From Crithidia fasciculata (Eukaryota > Euglenozoa > Kinetoplastea > Trypanosomatida > Trypanosomatidae), in the NCBI GenBank assembly GCA_000331325.2, contig CM003432.1:1007501-1071500 (forward strand): DNA of 64,000 bases, read 5' to 3'. A model generated the notes under the pieces. It saw only the letters and a program-made list of their open reading frames with translations. It did not search any database and had not been told where the DNA came from. Both the position numbers and the translations under genes were made by a program. Of the stretch, positions 34,301 to 43,348 are shown piece by piece (the first letter of the stretch is position 1; every line of letters starts with the position of its first letter).

Positions 34301-34399
34301 CTCCCACTGCAGCAGTTGCAAGGTAAGATTTCGACGATCCGTATTATCAGGACACGTGTACACGCCACGTAGCAGCGTTACTGCTTGGTTCAACGACAT
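31385..34399 (-). CDS. Exportin-5-like karyopherin (HEAT-repeat nuclear transport receptor)
   Basis: A 1,004-residue, nearly all-alpha protein starting at an ATG (34399). The N terminus (MSLNQAVTLLRGVYTCPDNT through YGAVLLRHALHARL) looks like the importin-beta/exportin N-terminal repeats. The middle segment is the best clue to subfamily: SSLTFMNWEATQFMMECLST, then VFFNMISSFWRV, then ARRRAHTLLVQICAEHSRRF and SFLYEALVALTAVLPPQEAD. These follow the order and spacing of exportin-5 as I recall it. Exportin-5 carries tRNA and structured RNA out of the nucleus with Ran-GTP. I am confident of the karyopherin fold and less so of the exportin-5 assignment. A transportin-like importer is encoded in the same polycistron near 47.6-50.4 kb. 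Confidence 0.65.
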   Translation of the reverse strand: MSLNQAVTLLRGVYTCPDNTDRRNLTLQLLQWEKSLPGAEAVQVGLELLKAANEGIAVQAYGAVLLRHALHARLTQPTELPLMDLLSWYCNEPTLAPLLRGDLLELLVECVIYSKAQVVDQILSLLCTDADSQPHRLQLLSELTVALLNPNFDRVPGKLIGELKRAVVKRGSEIIGATTNALYACYVASGGEQSTALASKTEGSVEAAFAALAAIAPQVPFSMWQEHNLAATLEVVLRWTPAQRQAVSCATSVLRSYSADDANKAAVLQVLLSILLRKTPSLVAARDIATLDDLLDLLLELPREFVRVEGVAVVQSLLFVFSLPSIQFADQAVQLMERLGEEVFRRCDPVDIYNGLRVLLPKNLCHPTSGANPEGRELSQEQFGFDRIFEDVFADFRRGSSAILTLLARLFPERTTEYLSRVLTELPDPRGTADDPRTPSGFVQQSSLTFMNWEATQFMMECLSTAFESSSAGVNACVAALLAHEPSDAVLRPVFFNMISSFWRVRDDQDLNVWEGTITILLKSIDDEAGRKANDVDSAAARRRAHTLLVQICAEHSRRFLPLVRPLIKSLEPLLIRAFGAERSFLYEALVALTAVLPPQEADAYLQTVLNPLVTLLTASPALRDQSAFNNVICAAAQSDYAARSDVQGCLNTLAAVFRRCQMTPYIMEKATQLFSLVGRLLLSAHNIEARSLPPEFRSILDQNAGEKSVYLPGNQRRSEAHMSGPVRSSRAALMNIRIALYQIFGALSPILPAEKFAEFIDALGGASALPLHVMRALTEKCLLPIGKDHPSLCVYTFRLIHRFFSLRAEQVNQQRTSRSDSERSTRDEVSESKQWFYFAKDVVAFMRNNVLDSHAWQRDRSLLLATSELAMGIFESGADNRTAERFLLSLVNLNEELSAAPDVQSALSEVRLVVYARLVSYVTHATVAELSENERGNVCYAMSEPFIRLFPRLSQSLTMAGISQEQQDTLNAHLLISPSLADRRRKVKDFLRSIAAANLTSSV

Positions 34400-35112
34400 T
34401 TTTCCCTCTAAGAAAAAGAAAGAAAAGGGAAAACGCGTATGCGAGTGTGTATCTGTTGCCGGCGATGTCCGTTCTGGTGCGAGGAGGTATCGCTTTGCCT
34501 CAAGCTAATTTGAAACGCTTTCGTGCTTTTGCTGTTGTTGCTCTACGCGGCTCAGTAAAGTGCAAAAGACGGCCGCGTGCTTCTTTGATTGAAAAACGAC
34601 AGTAGCAACACCAGCAATGCGTGTGCGAAAAAGCACAAAGAAACGGAAGTTATATTTAGGAAAAAGACGGTCAGGTAGGGGAGATGGAGGGCTCTGCTCA
34701 CATTCGCAAATACCCGAACCATGCGTGCGAGGAGAAAGCGTGCGCATTGCTGTGCTGCACTAAACAGGGAGGCGAGCTGTGCAGCCAAAGCATTCCCCCC
34801 AGCTGCAATCCATTCTTTGGTGCTTTTTTGCTATTCCCTCTTGTTCCGGCGCGGCATTTTCAACGCGCCTCTGCATGTTTTTCCGCGGCAGCCTGCAAAA
34901 GACAAACGCGCAAAAAGTGCTTCAATTCTTTGAATTAAGTTGCTCGTCTCCTTGGCAAGGCGAAGCGGGATGCGCCAGAAAAGAGCACCGAAAGCCTGAT
35001 CATGCGTAACGTGATGGAAAAAAAAAACGTAGCAGCACCCAACACACTATTTAATTGTTCTTGTGAACCCATAAAACCAACAAATCGTCGATAACAGAAC
35101 CACGCACTGCAT
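34400..35112. other. Intergenic region
   Basis: About 710 bp. The minus strand has a TTTCTTTTTCTT tract directly upstream of the exportin-like ATG (complement of 34,410-34,435), a likely trans-splicing signal. No gene seen. Confidence 0.5.
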
Positions 35113-35970
35113 TCAGTGCTCATTGGGTGCCGAACAGCACGCCGACCTGCATGGTGGCTGTAGAGATAGGGCATGCGGAGAGTTGGGGTCGCCTACAGCG
35201 CGAAACTCTCGCAACCCACTTCCGGCCTTCAGTCGCCAGCTGAGACGCCTGCACCGACCCCAATCTGTTGGCTTGATGACTGCTGTTTGTGCATCCACTT
35301 TCCAGCGCGACAGGTCAGACATGGTGAAGGAGCACTGAAAGAAGGTTGCACTCGTCGCGTCCCAGTCGCACAAGTCAGCGCGATGGAAAGTGCAGTGGGA
35401 AAAGTGCGTGTGTCGGGCGTTCACGCCTCGTGCATCAGCGGCCATGAAGGTGCACGAGTGAAACTGCCCGCCCGCGAGATCTGCGTTGCGCAAATTGCAC
35501 GAGTTGAAGGTGCAGCTTGCAAAGTAGCTCCCCACCAACGCCGCATCGGAAAGATCACTCCGATTGAAACTGGCGCTCACGCGGACTCCCGAGAGATCCA
35601 GTAGGCGAAGGTCTCGTCCCTCGAGTGTCGTTCCAATCTCCTTTCGCGGCCTCCAGGCTCTCTCCGTGGCTGCAGAGAAGTCATTCTTATTCGTCGGCGG
35701 GGAGCGCGTAGACAATGAAAGAGCGGAGGGCACTAGTGGTGCTGAGGCCTCGATCTCAGCCGCGTCCAGAATGGAATCACGCAGGTACGTTTGCGCAGAC
35801 TGGACCGCCGGGTCTGCCCCGCGAAAAGCGCTTCGGTTGCAGCTGCTCGGTAGCGCGGGTGACCGCGTTGCCTTTCCATCGCTGGCCAGCTCAGACAACT
35901 TTGACGAGCGCACGAGAAAGGCAGATTCCAAGATGCGGCCCACCGCCACAGAGTCGACACGGCGGGTCAT
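35113..35970 (-). CDS. Pentapeptide-repeat protein
   Basis: The open frame extends to 36045, but its first ATG is at 35970 (MTRRVDSVAVGRI), giving about 285 residues. The central part has consecutive pentapeptide units (A/N/S/C at -2, L/F at the centre): LLDLSGVRVSASFNRSDLSD, AALVGSYFASCTF, NSCNLRNADLAGGQFHSCTF, MAADARGVNARHTHFSHCTF, HRADLCDWDATSATFFQCSF, MSDLSRW. Such repeats fold as a right-handed quadrilateral beta helix. The C-terminal tail is Cys/Pro-rich. The function is unknown; eukaryotic members include KCTD9-like proteins, but no BTB domain is visible here. Base composition is like its neighbours. Confidence 0.8.
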   Translation of the reverse strand: MTRRVDSVAVGRILESAFLVRSSKLSELASDGKATRSPALPSSCNRSAFRGADPAVQSAQTYLRDSILDAAEIEASAPLVPSALSLSTRSPPTNKNDFSAATERAWRPRKEIGTTLEGRDLRLLDLSGVRVSASFNRSDLSDAALVGSYFASCTFNSCNLRNADLAGGQFHSCTFMAADARGVNARHTHFSHCTFHRADLCDWDATSATFFQCSFTMSDLSRWKVDAQTAVIKPTDWGRCRRLSWRLKAGSGLREFRAVGDPNSPHALSLQPPCRSACCSAPNEH

Positions 35971-36830
35971 GAAAAAGACGTCGAGTTTAGGCTTCTGGTG
36001 TATCTCGAGTGACGGCAATGGTGAAAGACTTTGCGGAAATGACAAAAGAGCTTAAATGTGAAAATGCAAACGCCTGACGCACACAAATGTAGTTACTCAT
36101 GCTTTGTTGGTGTCTTTCGCCTTGTCGCCTTTTTTTTTCTTTGCTGGCTCACGGATTCATTTTGGTAATGATACAGGTGTGGGTCAAGACGAGACAGATG
36201 TTGATGGGATGTAGCTCTTCTCTACAAATTCGACCCGCCGCTCTACACTTCTATCGATCCCATCTTAAAAGCCGTTTCAAGTACATCTTTTGTTGCAGAA
36301 GAGGTAGCGAGAGGGCAATGAAAGCAGAAGAGATGCGGACCACCTCGAATGGAAAAGGCGGTATAGAAAGTCGTACTATGGTATCTCTCTTCTGCTTTAC
36401 GTCGATTCCTGCGCTTTTTGAAAGAAGTCGTACAAGTGGAGAAAAAAAACCTTTACGGTCAGCTTGGGTACTTGAAAACAGAACTTTTCGTCTCTCAGCT
36501 TCGCTCTGTCTCTTTCTCTCTCCCTTTCCGATGCAAAGTGCACAGATCCACCACTGCGCTGTTTATGGGCAAAAGAGAGAGAGAGCAAAAAGCTGCAGTC
36601 TATCGCGTTTCTCGCGCCGCACTTGAAAGTGCCCAGCTTGGCAACCACAGCAGACACGAGAGAAAGAAAGCGCTGCACCACGTCGTCTGATCTGACAGCG
36701 TCACAAACAGACGCCGCGTATGAGTGCGGTAAAAAAAAAAAAGGAGAACATTTTCAAACGATCTATAAATGCGAAGCGCAAACTCTGACAACCAAAAGAA
36801 GTTGCGACACAGACCCTACACACCGACGTG
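35971..36830. other. Intergenic region
   Basis: About 860 bp with CT-rich and GA-rich runs (about 36,490-36,590). No supported gene. Frames of up to 175 codons on the plus strand run against the polycistron and have no protein character. Confidence 0.5.
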
Positions 36831-37853
36831 TTACAGCTTCCATCGCGTTTGCGGGGATCTTGCAGACTGTCGGACGGGAATCGCAGGCGCGGCATTGAAA
36901 CCGCGCACTGACTGCGGGTCGACGCGGACTACAAACGGGGCGGGCGGCGTCGAGGAGATGTCTGATGAGGCCCGCGTGGGCGAGTGCGGCTGATGCTCGG
37001 AGTGGGGGCAGTACCCAGGAGCAAAGCACCGGTGGTAGAAGTGGCCGCTGCGGTCCAGCTGATGCACGGGGCATATCGGCGATTGCTGGGTACTGGACTG
37101 CACCGAGCCTTCCGCCTTCGTTGGCACCGTGGACAGCCGTCGCGAGGGACCGTCGCGGCTGAGAATGTCTGCAATCGCTTCCACGTCGTTGTCCGGGTTT
37201 TCATCGCACCCGTGCAACACCTGCACTGCCTCACGATTCAGTGCGCACATACCACGCACGAATGCATCCTTAAGGTCCTCACTCAGCTTCGCGTTTTTTT
37301 CCTCTTCACCTCGCAGACGCTCTTCATAAACTTCGAGCCTTTTTTGGAGCTCTTGCTCTCTGCGCTCCGTCGTCTGCAGAGCAGTGGCTTCTAGGCGGGC
37401 ACCGCGACGCGCAGCCGCAAAGAGACGCCACAAGGAGTAGCACTGAAACGCCTTCAAGCGCTCGCAGCGCCGCTTAGACTCTTCCGTGAGGCGGCGCTGT
37501 TCCCGGCGGTGCTCCGCCACACGCCTCCAGTCGGAAAAAAAGCCCAGTAAGCGCTCTCTTGCGCAACTACGATGCAACACTGTTGCCGCCTCTGCCAATT
37601 GACGCTTAGCAGACGCATGTTGTTCTTCTGCGACGGACCTCCCATTCTGCTCAGATGCGAGTTTCTGCTTCATTTGCTCGACTTGCGCATCGCACCGCTG
37701 CTGGATCTCCTGCCTCAATTGCTCAGCGCGGCGTCGTAGGTACTCTTCAATCATACCCGAAACATGCTCATTCATGCGCGCGCACGACGTCTGAACCTCA
37801 TCGGCAACCTCCACGATGAAGCTCTCGTCACTCTCTGCCTTCACGAGAGGCAT
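36831..37853 (-). CDS. POC5-like centrin-binding centriole protein
   Basis: About 340 residues from the first ATG at 37853 (MPLVKAESDESF); the frame upstream begins with a non-ATG codon. Residues about 30-100 are coiled coil (YLRRRAEQLRQEIQQRCDAQ). Two Sfi1-type units of centrin-binding character follow, LLGFFSDWRRVAEHRREQRR and FQCYSLWRLFAAARRGARLE. A second coiled coil leads into the segment FVRGMCALNREAV, which closely resembles the FMRGVCALN-type signature of POC5. The C terminus is Pro/Ser-rich with a Cys/His cluster (CPVHQ, HFYHRCFAPGYCPHSEH). POC5 assembles in the distal centriole or basal body with centrin. A general Sfi1-like protein is the alternative. Confidence 0.7.
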   Translation of the reverse strand: MPLVKAESDESFIVEVADEVQTSCARMNEHVSGMIEEYLRRRAEQLRQEIQQRCDAQVEQMKQKLASEQNGRSVAEEQHASAKRQLAEAATVLHRSCARERLLGFFSDWRRVAEHRREQRRLTEESKRRCERLKAFQCYSLWRLFAAARRGARLEATALQTTERREQELQKRLEVYEERLRGEEEKNAKLSEDLKDAFVRGMCALNREAVQVLHGCDENPDNDVEAIADILSRDGPSRRLSTVPTKAEGSVQSSTQQSPICPVHQLDRSGHFYHRCFAPGYCPHSEHQPHSPTRASSDISSTPPAPFVVRVDPQSVRGFNAAPAIPVRQSARSPQTRWKL

Positions 37854-39028
37854 GATTAGAGAGGAAAGGAAAAGAATGCAGGCAACTTTCACTGGCCTCT
37901 AGCGGCAAGGTTTAAAAAAGATTGGGTTGTGCGCCGCGTTTGGATACGTTAGAAGATGCGGCACTAAATAAATAGAAAAGAGCCAAACACGAAAGAATTG
38001 AGGTAGGGCAATGGTGATGCTTTAACGCCGCAAGCTCGCTTTGGCGTCGCCGTCCAATTAAAGGCGCGCACACTCAGTAAGGTGATCTTCTGACAAAACT
38101 ACTTCAAAGCACCGCAGACCTCTGCGCGGTGTGACAGTTCCGACTGCTGAGGGTGCTAAAGAGAAAAGTGGAGGGAACAAAACGTTTGCATCCATTCGAG
38201 ACGAAAGTGAGAGAAAAAAAGTTCGTCTTTCGTTCAAGAATAGTGAGCTCGCCTGGCCTTAAAGAGCGAGTAAGTGGGCCAGCAAGGGTCACTAAGCGAC
38301 CACGAACGAAAGAAAGAGAAGAAGTCAAAGAAGAGCAAGAGTTGGCGAGCAATTGCGATCTGGAAATTGGAGTACCAGCTGAGCAGACGCTTGTTCCCCG
38401 TAGCTTCTCAAAGAGAGCGCGCCAGGACAGAGTTGAAGCAATGGCGTTTGTCAGGTAAACACACTTAGGGAAGCTTCACCACAGAGTTACTGAAGAAGAA
38501 AAAAAAAAAGACGCATGTGTTGCACCAAGCTGGGATACAGACATGGAAGGTGAATGGTGGACGCCACTGAGACAGCTGACGCACTCGTAGTGTCCCTCTC
38601 ACTTCGCCGCGAGAGGCATGAGCACGTAGCAGCAGCATGCTACGTATGCACTGACTTCTGTGTGTGGGTGTGTGGAAATTTTTGTTTTCTCCTGCAAAGA
38701 GCACACAAGACGTTGATGATGTTATTGCTAACTGTGAAATGGGGAGCACACACAAAAAAAAAAAAGAGCAAGTGTCAGCACCATCGTGCAGGCTAATGTG
38801 TGAGCAATTGTGAACAACAGAAAAAGTGAAACAAACGAACGCCATACACAGGCTGTCCGCATCCTTGGATCCTTCGCTCAAACGGCACAAAACGGGACCT
38901 TCTTGAAAACCAATCATTCGCCAGACTTTCAGAAAAACACATTGAAACAAGGGAAGGCACTCTTCGCTACTGCTACCTCCCCGTTGAAAATTGTGGTCGC
39001 TAACAGAGCAAAAAGAAAAGGACGGTTG
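37854..39028. other. Intergenic region
   Basis: About 1.2 kb. Minus-strand TTTTTTTTTCTTC-type pyrimidine tracts (complement of about 38,490-38,510 and 38,752-38,765) are seen. No gene supported. Confidence 0.5.
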
Positions 39029-42000
39029 TTAACGTGAAGCAAACATATCTTTTGTGCTCGGGTCAGCCTGAGAACCAAGCGGCTCATCTTCCGCCGCTCC
39101 TTGCTGCTCCTGCAACTGTGCTGCCTGCTGTGGATTTAAACTCGTTCCATTGACTCGCAGCTCCTCCTGTCGCTGCCGCAGCTCCAAGTAGTCTTGCGCG
39201 GCCATCTGGGTGCGCAGCAGCGGGTTGCGCGCGATCTTCTCATGCTGAACGGCCTCCTTGTAGAGCAGCGAGGTGCCGTAGGTGTACGGCTGCTGCGACG
39301 GTCTCTCCAAATGCGCCTCAAGGGCGTTGATGGTGCGGTCGAGCTCCTTGCGGTCGATGATGTGCGCCATCTTCTCCCGCACCTTCGTCAGCTCTTTCAG
39401 CAACGTGTTCTTCTGCGCGGCGTCGCCGGCGAGAAGAATCTGGCACATGCGTCGCAAGGCATCGTTGATGAGGCGGTGCCCACGCATCCGCGACGCCAGC
39501 GCGCACTGCGTGTAGATGTACAAATATGCCGGCTCATACATATCCCACATCCGCTGCACTTCCTCGCTGCTCTGCGGGTGAACGCGGAAGGCGAAGTACA
39601 AGTGCGTCCAGAAGAGAAACGGATCGGAGCCCTCGTGCTCTTTGGCGCGCCACTGCAAGATCTTCCGGCGAAATAGCACCTCGGCAACGTCGTTCGCTGT
39701 GGCAAAGTATTGCTCCAGCTCCGGCATCGTCGCCCCTCCGCGAGCACGCTGCTCCATGTTCTTCAACAGCGTCTCATTCGAAGGCTGGCACTTCAAGCGC
39801 TTGTTCACCTCCTTCGTGATTGCCTCGCCGTAGGCGCCGAGATTGGCGTGCACCACGGCAAGCCGAAAGGGCAGCTCGCTGAAGGGCTCAATCCAGTGGC
39901 GCGGCTCACCCTCGGCGAAAAGCTTGTCTACCACCGTCTCGACATCTTGCAGGTGGCGCAGAACGTGCTTGCCCGGCTCGTAGACACGGAGCATGTACTT
40001 GGCCTCTGTGAGCAGCGGAGCCTTCCACGAAGCGGGCAGGCGCTCGCGCGCGGTGCGCACCGCCAAGTGGTACAGATTCAAGCACTTCTCGTGGTACGAG
40101 CGGCTTGTCTGAAACCGACCCTGCCGCTGCATAAACTCGGAGTGCTCCCAGTACAAGTCGCCCATGTACCGCAGCCACAGGTGCTCGGCCGTCTCCTGCG
40201 TGAGTGGTGCCCCCTCCAAATAAACTCGCGCACGCTCTGGGAAGGGGTGGATTGATGGATGCGTCTTCTTGTTTACGTTCTCCAGGCAACGGTCCGAAAT
40301 GTCAGTGGCCAGGGTGAGGCGACCGCGACGCTCGTTAAACCACATGTACTCTGTCTCGTCTGTCATGGGATACCACCGCTTGGTGGTCCCAGAGTGCCAC
40401 AACGCCTCCGCCTTGTCAAGCAGGCCGCTAATCTCCGCGTAAACACCGCTCTCACCGTCCAGGAACTCTTTCTCGTCGTACTCGTACGGAGGGTCAGAGT
40501 CCGGGAGTGGGATCTGCACAATGTCCTTGCCAGCCTTGGCGTAGTTGGCGAAAAGCTCGATCGAGTCCTCGAAGAGCTCCTCCGCGCGCGAGCGGAAGCG
40601 GGTGTCAGCAAAATCGATGTACATGCGTTGTAGCTGCTTCGCGGCGTAGAATGCGAGGGCCCCGCGGCACCACTGATAGAAAGCCTCCACCGCGGCGTCA
40701 CGGGCCGAGTCGCTCACGCCCTCGACACGAAGCGGGCTCTTGACACGAGCGTCGTTGAGATGTCGATGCAAAAACTCCTTGTGTGTCTCTAGCTGCTCCA
40801 TGCTCTGGAACTGCGTGGGGACAAACTCGCCCAGCTCGTTCTGGATCCACTTCATGAACGGCTTGGCAATTGGCTCGTACTTGCGGTCGCGCACCATCAC
40901 GGCGTGGCGCTGCACAGGGTTCTTCCGGATCGTGTCCAGCTCCAGCGATGTCATCTCCTGCACGAAGTTCATGAAGTTGTGCCCCATCAGCTTACTCTTC
41001 GCAGATGCCCGACGCAAAAGCTCGTCGGCCTCCGCCTTCACCGTGTTGGACTCGGTTGTTCGATTTCCTTTGAACTTGTAAAAGTCCGCAAGAAAGTGCT
41101 TCGTGTGCGCTTCGAAAATGAGGCGAAAGATCTCCTCCTGCTCCAGAGGCACCTCGGGGTGGTCGCCAACGGCGCCACGACGGAAGCGCTCCATCGTATC
41201 GTACAGCATCTTCTCACACTTATCCTCGCTTGTCACCTGCGTCAGGTTGCCAAACTCGGTCAGCGCCTGCTGGAACGCCTCCCTGTAGGCGCGCCACGTC
41301 TTCTCCAGCTTCGGCTTGTCAAAGTCCACTGCATCCGCCACATCCACGCCGCGGTACGGGTCAACGATCGAGTCTGTTTCCCAAGGCAGAGTAGGCAGCA
41401 GAATGTCGCTGTCATACGTCAGCTTGGACTTGCGCAGCCGCTCCTGTCGCTCCAGACGCAGCCGCTCCGACTTCTTGAGTGGCTTGCCGTCCTTGTCCAC
41501 GTACTTCTTCGCCTCCGCCGCCTCTTCCTGCGTCTTCGCAGCGGACTCAATAGCCTCCCCCTCCTTTGCCACCTCGCGAAACAGCGGGAGCGGCTTGTAG
41601 CCAGCGACCAGCTCTGGCAGCGACTTCAGCTTGTGCATCTTTGTCTCGTCAAACGCAGAAGCGCCAGACGGCGCATCGTCGAGCGTCACGCGCTCATTGT
41701 CGCGCAGCGGCGGTGGCACGTAGTACTCCTTCTCCGGCTGCTTTTTCTCCAGTGGGTCGTGCACCATGTCGTACTTTCGAATCAGGGGCTCCGTCTCGAC
41801 AAGGGTCTCGCGGTACCACCTCGGCATCTCGTCCAGTTCCTTGCTCTGCGGGACTCGGTAAAGCTCATTTGGCAGGTCGGGCTCGGCATTCATCGGGCGT
41901 TCGGCAACGTGGATGAAGCCTTCCTCAGTGGTAGTCTTCGCTGCCGTCTTTGCCGCCGCTTCGGCGACACAAAGATCGCCTGTGGCATGTAATTGTGGCG

Positions 42001-43348
42001 CGCAATTGGTTAGGACAGATTCCTCGATCTGTGCAACCGTCCTTTCCGCGTCGGATACACGGCGGGGAGCCTCACCGCTTTCGAGTGCCACGCGCTCCGC
42101 TTCCAGCTGCTTCACCTTTTTAATGTTGGCTTCCACCTGGGTGCGGAGAATAGGGCGATCGCCGTACTGCTTGGAGGTGTCATGATGTGCTTTCATTATC
42201 GCGACAACGGGGTCGTGCCCTGCCTGCCGCGACGCCTCCGCACCTTGCTCAAACATCTCATACTGGATGTTGGCCTGTGTTGCAATGGCCGCACCCTGTT
42301 CCACCGTGATGCCGCTGGCAAGCGGCTCCATGTCCGCCTTTGGAAATCCGGAAATGGGGTCTATCTTCGACGGGTCCAGCTCCTTCTTGCCAGCCGACAG
42401 CGCCTGGCCAGCACCATACGAGTGCAGCTTCATCTTTGTCTTTGCAACCTCAAGCGGGTCGGCGGTGCCTGAGAGCGCCTGGTACGTCTGGTCTGGGTCG
42501 AGATCGACGACTCCGGACACGATCCCGTGGAACACATCGCCCATCTCAGACTGCCGCTGCTCCTCTTCCTCGAGAAGCGCTCGGTCTGTCTGCAGGCTTT
42601 GATGTACAGCCTTGCGCTCCTCGCCCTCGATAAGCCACATGCGGTCCTTGTAGCGCGTATCGGCGAGGTGCTTCCACGACGAGTCTGACCACCGCTGATC
42701 CGTCGGCAGCACGCGCCGGCGACCGTTTTCATCGTAGTGGTCCAGGTAGTCCGTGAAGCCCTGTGGCCAAATCATGCGATCCTTCTGGGTTTTGAATGAG
42801 CGATCCTTCCAGTGGAGATACCACTCTTGCTCCCGCTCTATAGGGTCTTGAACGTAGAGGTCAAAGCGGTCGCGAATGTCCTGGATCACCTCCTCGGACG
42901 TCGGAATGAGCGACTTTCGCCACCGCACCTCCCATGGAAGGCCATCTACGTCCTGCTGCTCCTCCAGCATATCGCGCCGCGTCTGCTGAGAGCTTTTCGT
43001 GAGACGCTCGCCGGGGCCGTGCTCTCCAAACCTTTTCCGCATCTCGCGCTCCTTGTCAATGTCGCTACGGCGCCGCGCCTCCTCCGACATGCTTGGCAGC
43101 TTCACGTGCTCGAGGTTGTTCAGCCCAAACTGTATGTGTGGTGTGAGGTCCGGCGACTCCACAACTGACATTTGCGACCCCGTATTCGGATCAGCGTTTG
43201 GCTGGCCGCGCTGGCGGTCACGTGAGCCGCCGAGAGAATTCTGCGTCTGATGGCGTCGCGCGCTCCACGGCGCAGCAGCCGCACCACACCCTAGAAGTAA
43301 AAGCGACACAGTTCGCGCGGAGCCTCCATGGCGCTTCCTTCGCATCAT
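39029..43348 (-). CDS. Large protein with mitochondrial-type N terminus, function unidentified
   Basis: The frame is open from 43465, but residues before the two adjacent Met codons (43348 and 43345) look untranslated. Starting at 43348 gives about 1,439 residues with an arginine-rich, acid-free N terminus (MMRRKRHGGSARTVSLLL then WSARRHQTQNS) typical of a mitochondrial import signal. The rest is highly charged and Trp/Tyr/Arg-rich with motifs such as DGLPWEVRWRKSLIP, EREQEWYLHWKDRSF and RLNDARVKSPLR-like helical stretches, and a Gln-rich C terminus. I recognise no named domain. Size, composition and targeting would fit one of the large kinetoplastid-specific mitoribosomal or mitoribosome-assembly proteins; this is inference only. 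Confidence 0.75.
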   Translation of the reverse strand: MMRRKRHGGSARTVSLLLLGCGAAAAPWSARRHQTQNSLGGSRDRQRGQPNADPNTGSQMSVVESPDLTPHIQFGLNNLEHVKLPSMSEEARRRSDIDKEREMRKRFGEHGPGERLTKSSQQTRRDMLEEQQDVDGLPWEVRWRKSLIPTSEEVIQDIRDRFDLYVQDPIEREQEWYLHWKDRSFKTQKDRMIWPQGFTDYLDHYDENGRRRVLPTDQRWSDSSWKHLADTRYKDRMWLIEGEERKAVHQSLQTDRALLEEEEQRQSEMGDVFHGIVSGVVDLDPDQTYQALSGTADPLEVAKTKMKLHSYGAGQALSAGKKELDPSKIDPISGFPKADMEPLASGITVEQGAAIATQANIQYEMFEQGAEASRQAGHDPVVAIMKAHHDTSKQYGDRPILRTQVEANIKKVKQLEAERVALESGEAPRRVSDAERTVAQIEESVLTNCAPQLHATGDLCVAEAAAKTAAKTTTEEGFIHVAERPMNAEPDLPNELYRVPQSKELDEMPRWYRETLVETEPLIRKYDMVHDPLEKKQPEKEYYVPPPLRDNERVTLDDAPSGASAFDETKMHKLKSLPELVAGYKPLPLFREVAKEGEAIESAAKTQEEAAEAKKYVDKDGKPLKKSERLRLERQERLRKSKLTYDSDILLPTLPWETDSIVDPYRGVDVADAVDFDKPKLEKTWRAYREAFQQALTEFGNLTQVTSEDKCEKMLYDTMERFRRGAVGDHPEVPLEQEEIFRLIFEAHTKHFLADFYKFKGNRTTESNTVKAEADELLRRASAKSKLMGHNFMNFVQEMTSLELDTIRKNPVQRHAVMVRDRKYEPIAKPFMKWIQNELGEFVPTQFQSMEQLETHKEFLHRHLNDARVKSPLRVEGVSDSARDAAVEAFYQWCRGALAFYAAKQLQRMYIDFADTRFRSRAEELFEDSIELFANYAKAGKDIVQIPLPDSDPPYEYDEKEFLDGESGVYAEISGLLDKAEALWHSGTTKRWYPMTDETEYMWFNERRGRLTLATDISDRCLENVNKKTHPSIHPFPERARVYLEGAPLTQETAEHLWLRYMGDLYWEHSEFMQRQGRFQTSRSYHEKCLNLYHLAVRTARERLPASWKAPLLTEAKYMLRVYEPGKHVLRHLQDVETVVDKLFAEGEPRHWIEPFSELPFRLAVVHANLGAYGEAITKEVNKRLKCQPSNETLLKNMEQRARGGATMPELEQYFATANDVAEVLFRRKILQWRAKEHEGSDPFLFWTHLYFAFRVHPQSSEEVQRMWDMYEPAYLYIYTQCALASRMRGHRLINDALRRMCQILLAGDAAQKNTLLKELTKVREKMAHIIDRKELDRTINALEAHLERPSQQPYTYGTSLLYKEAVQHEKIARNPLLRTQMAAQDYLELRQRQEELRVNGTSLNPQQAAQLQEQQGAAEDEPLGSQADPSTKDMFASR

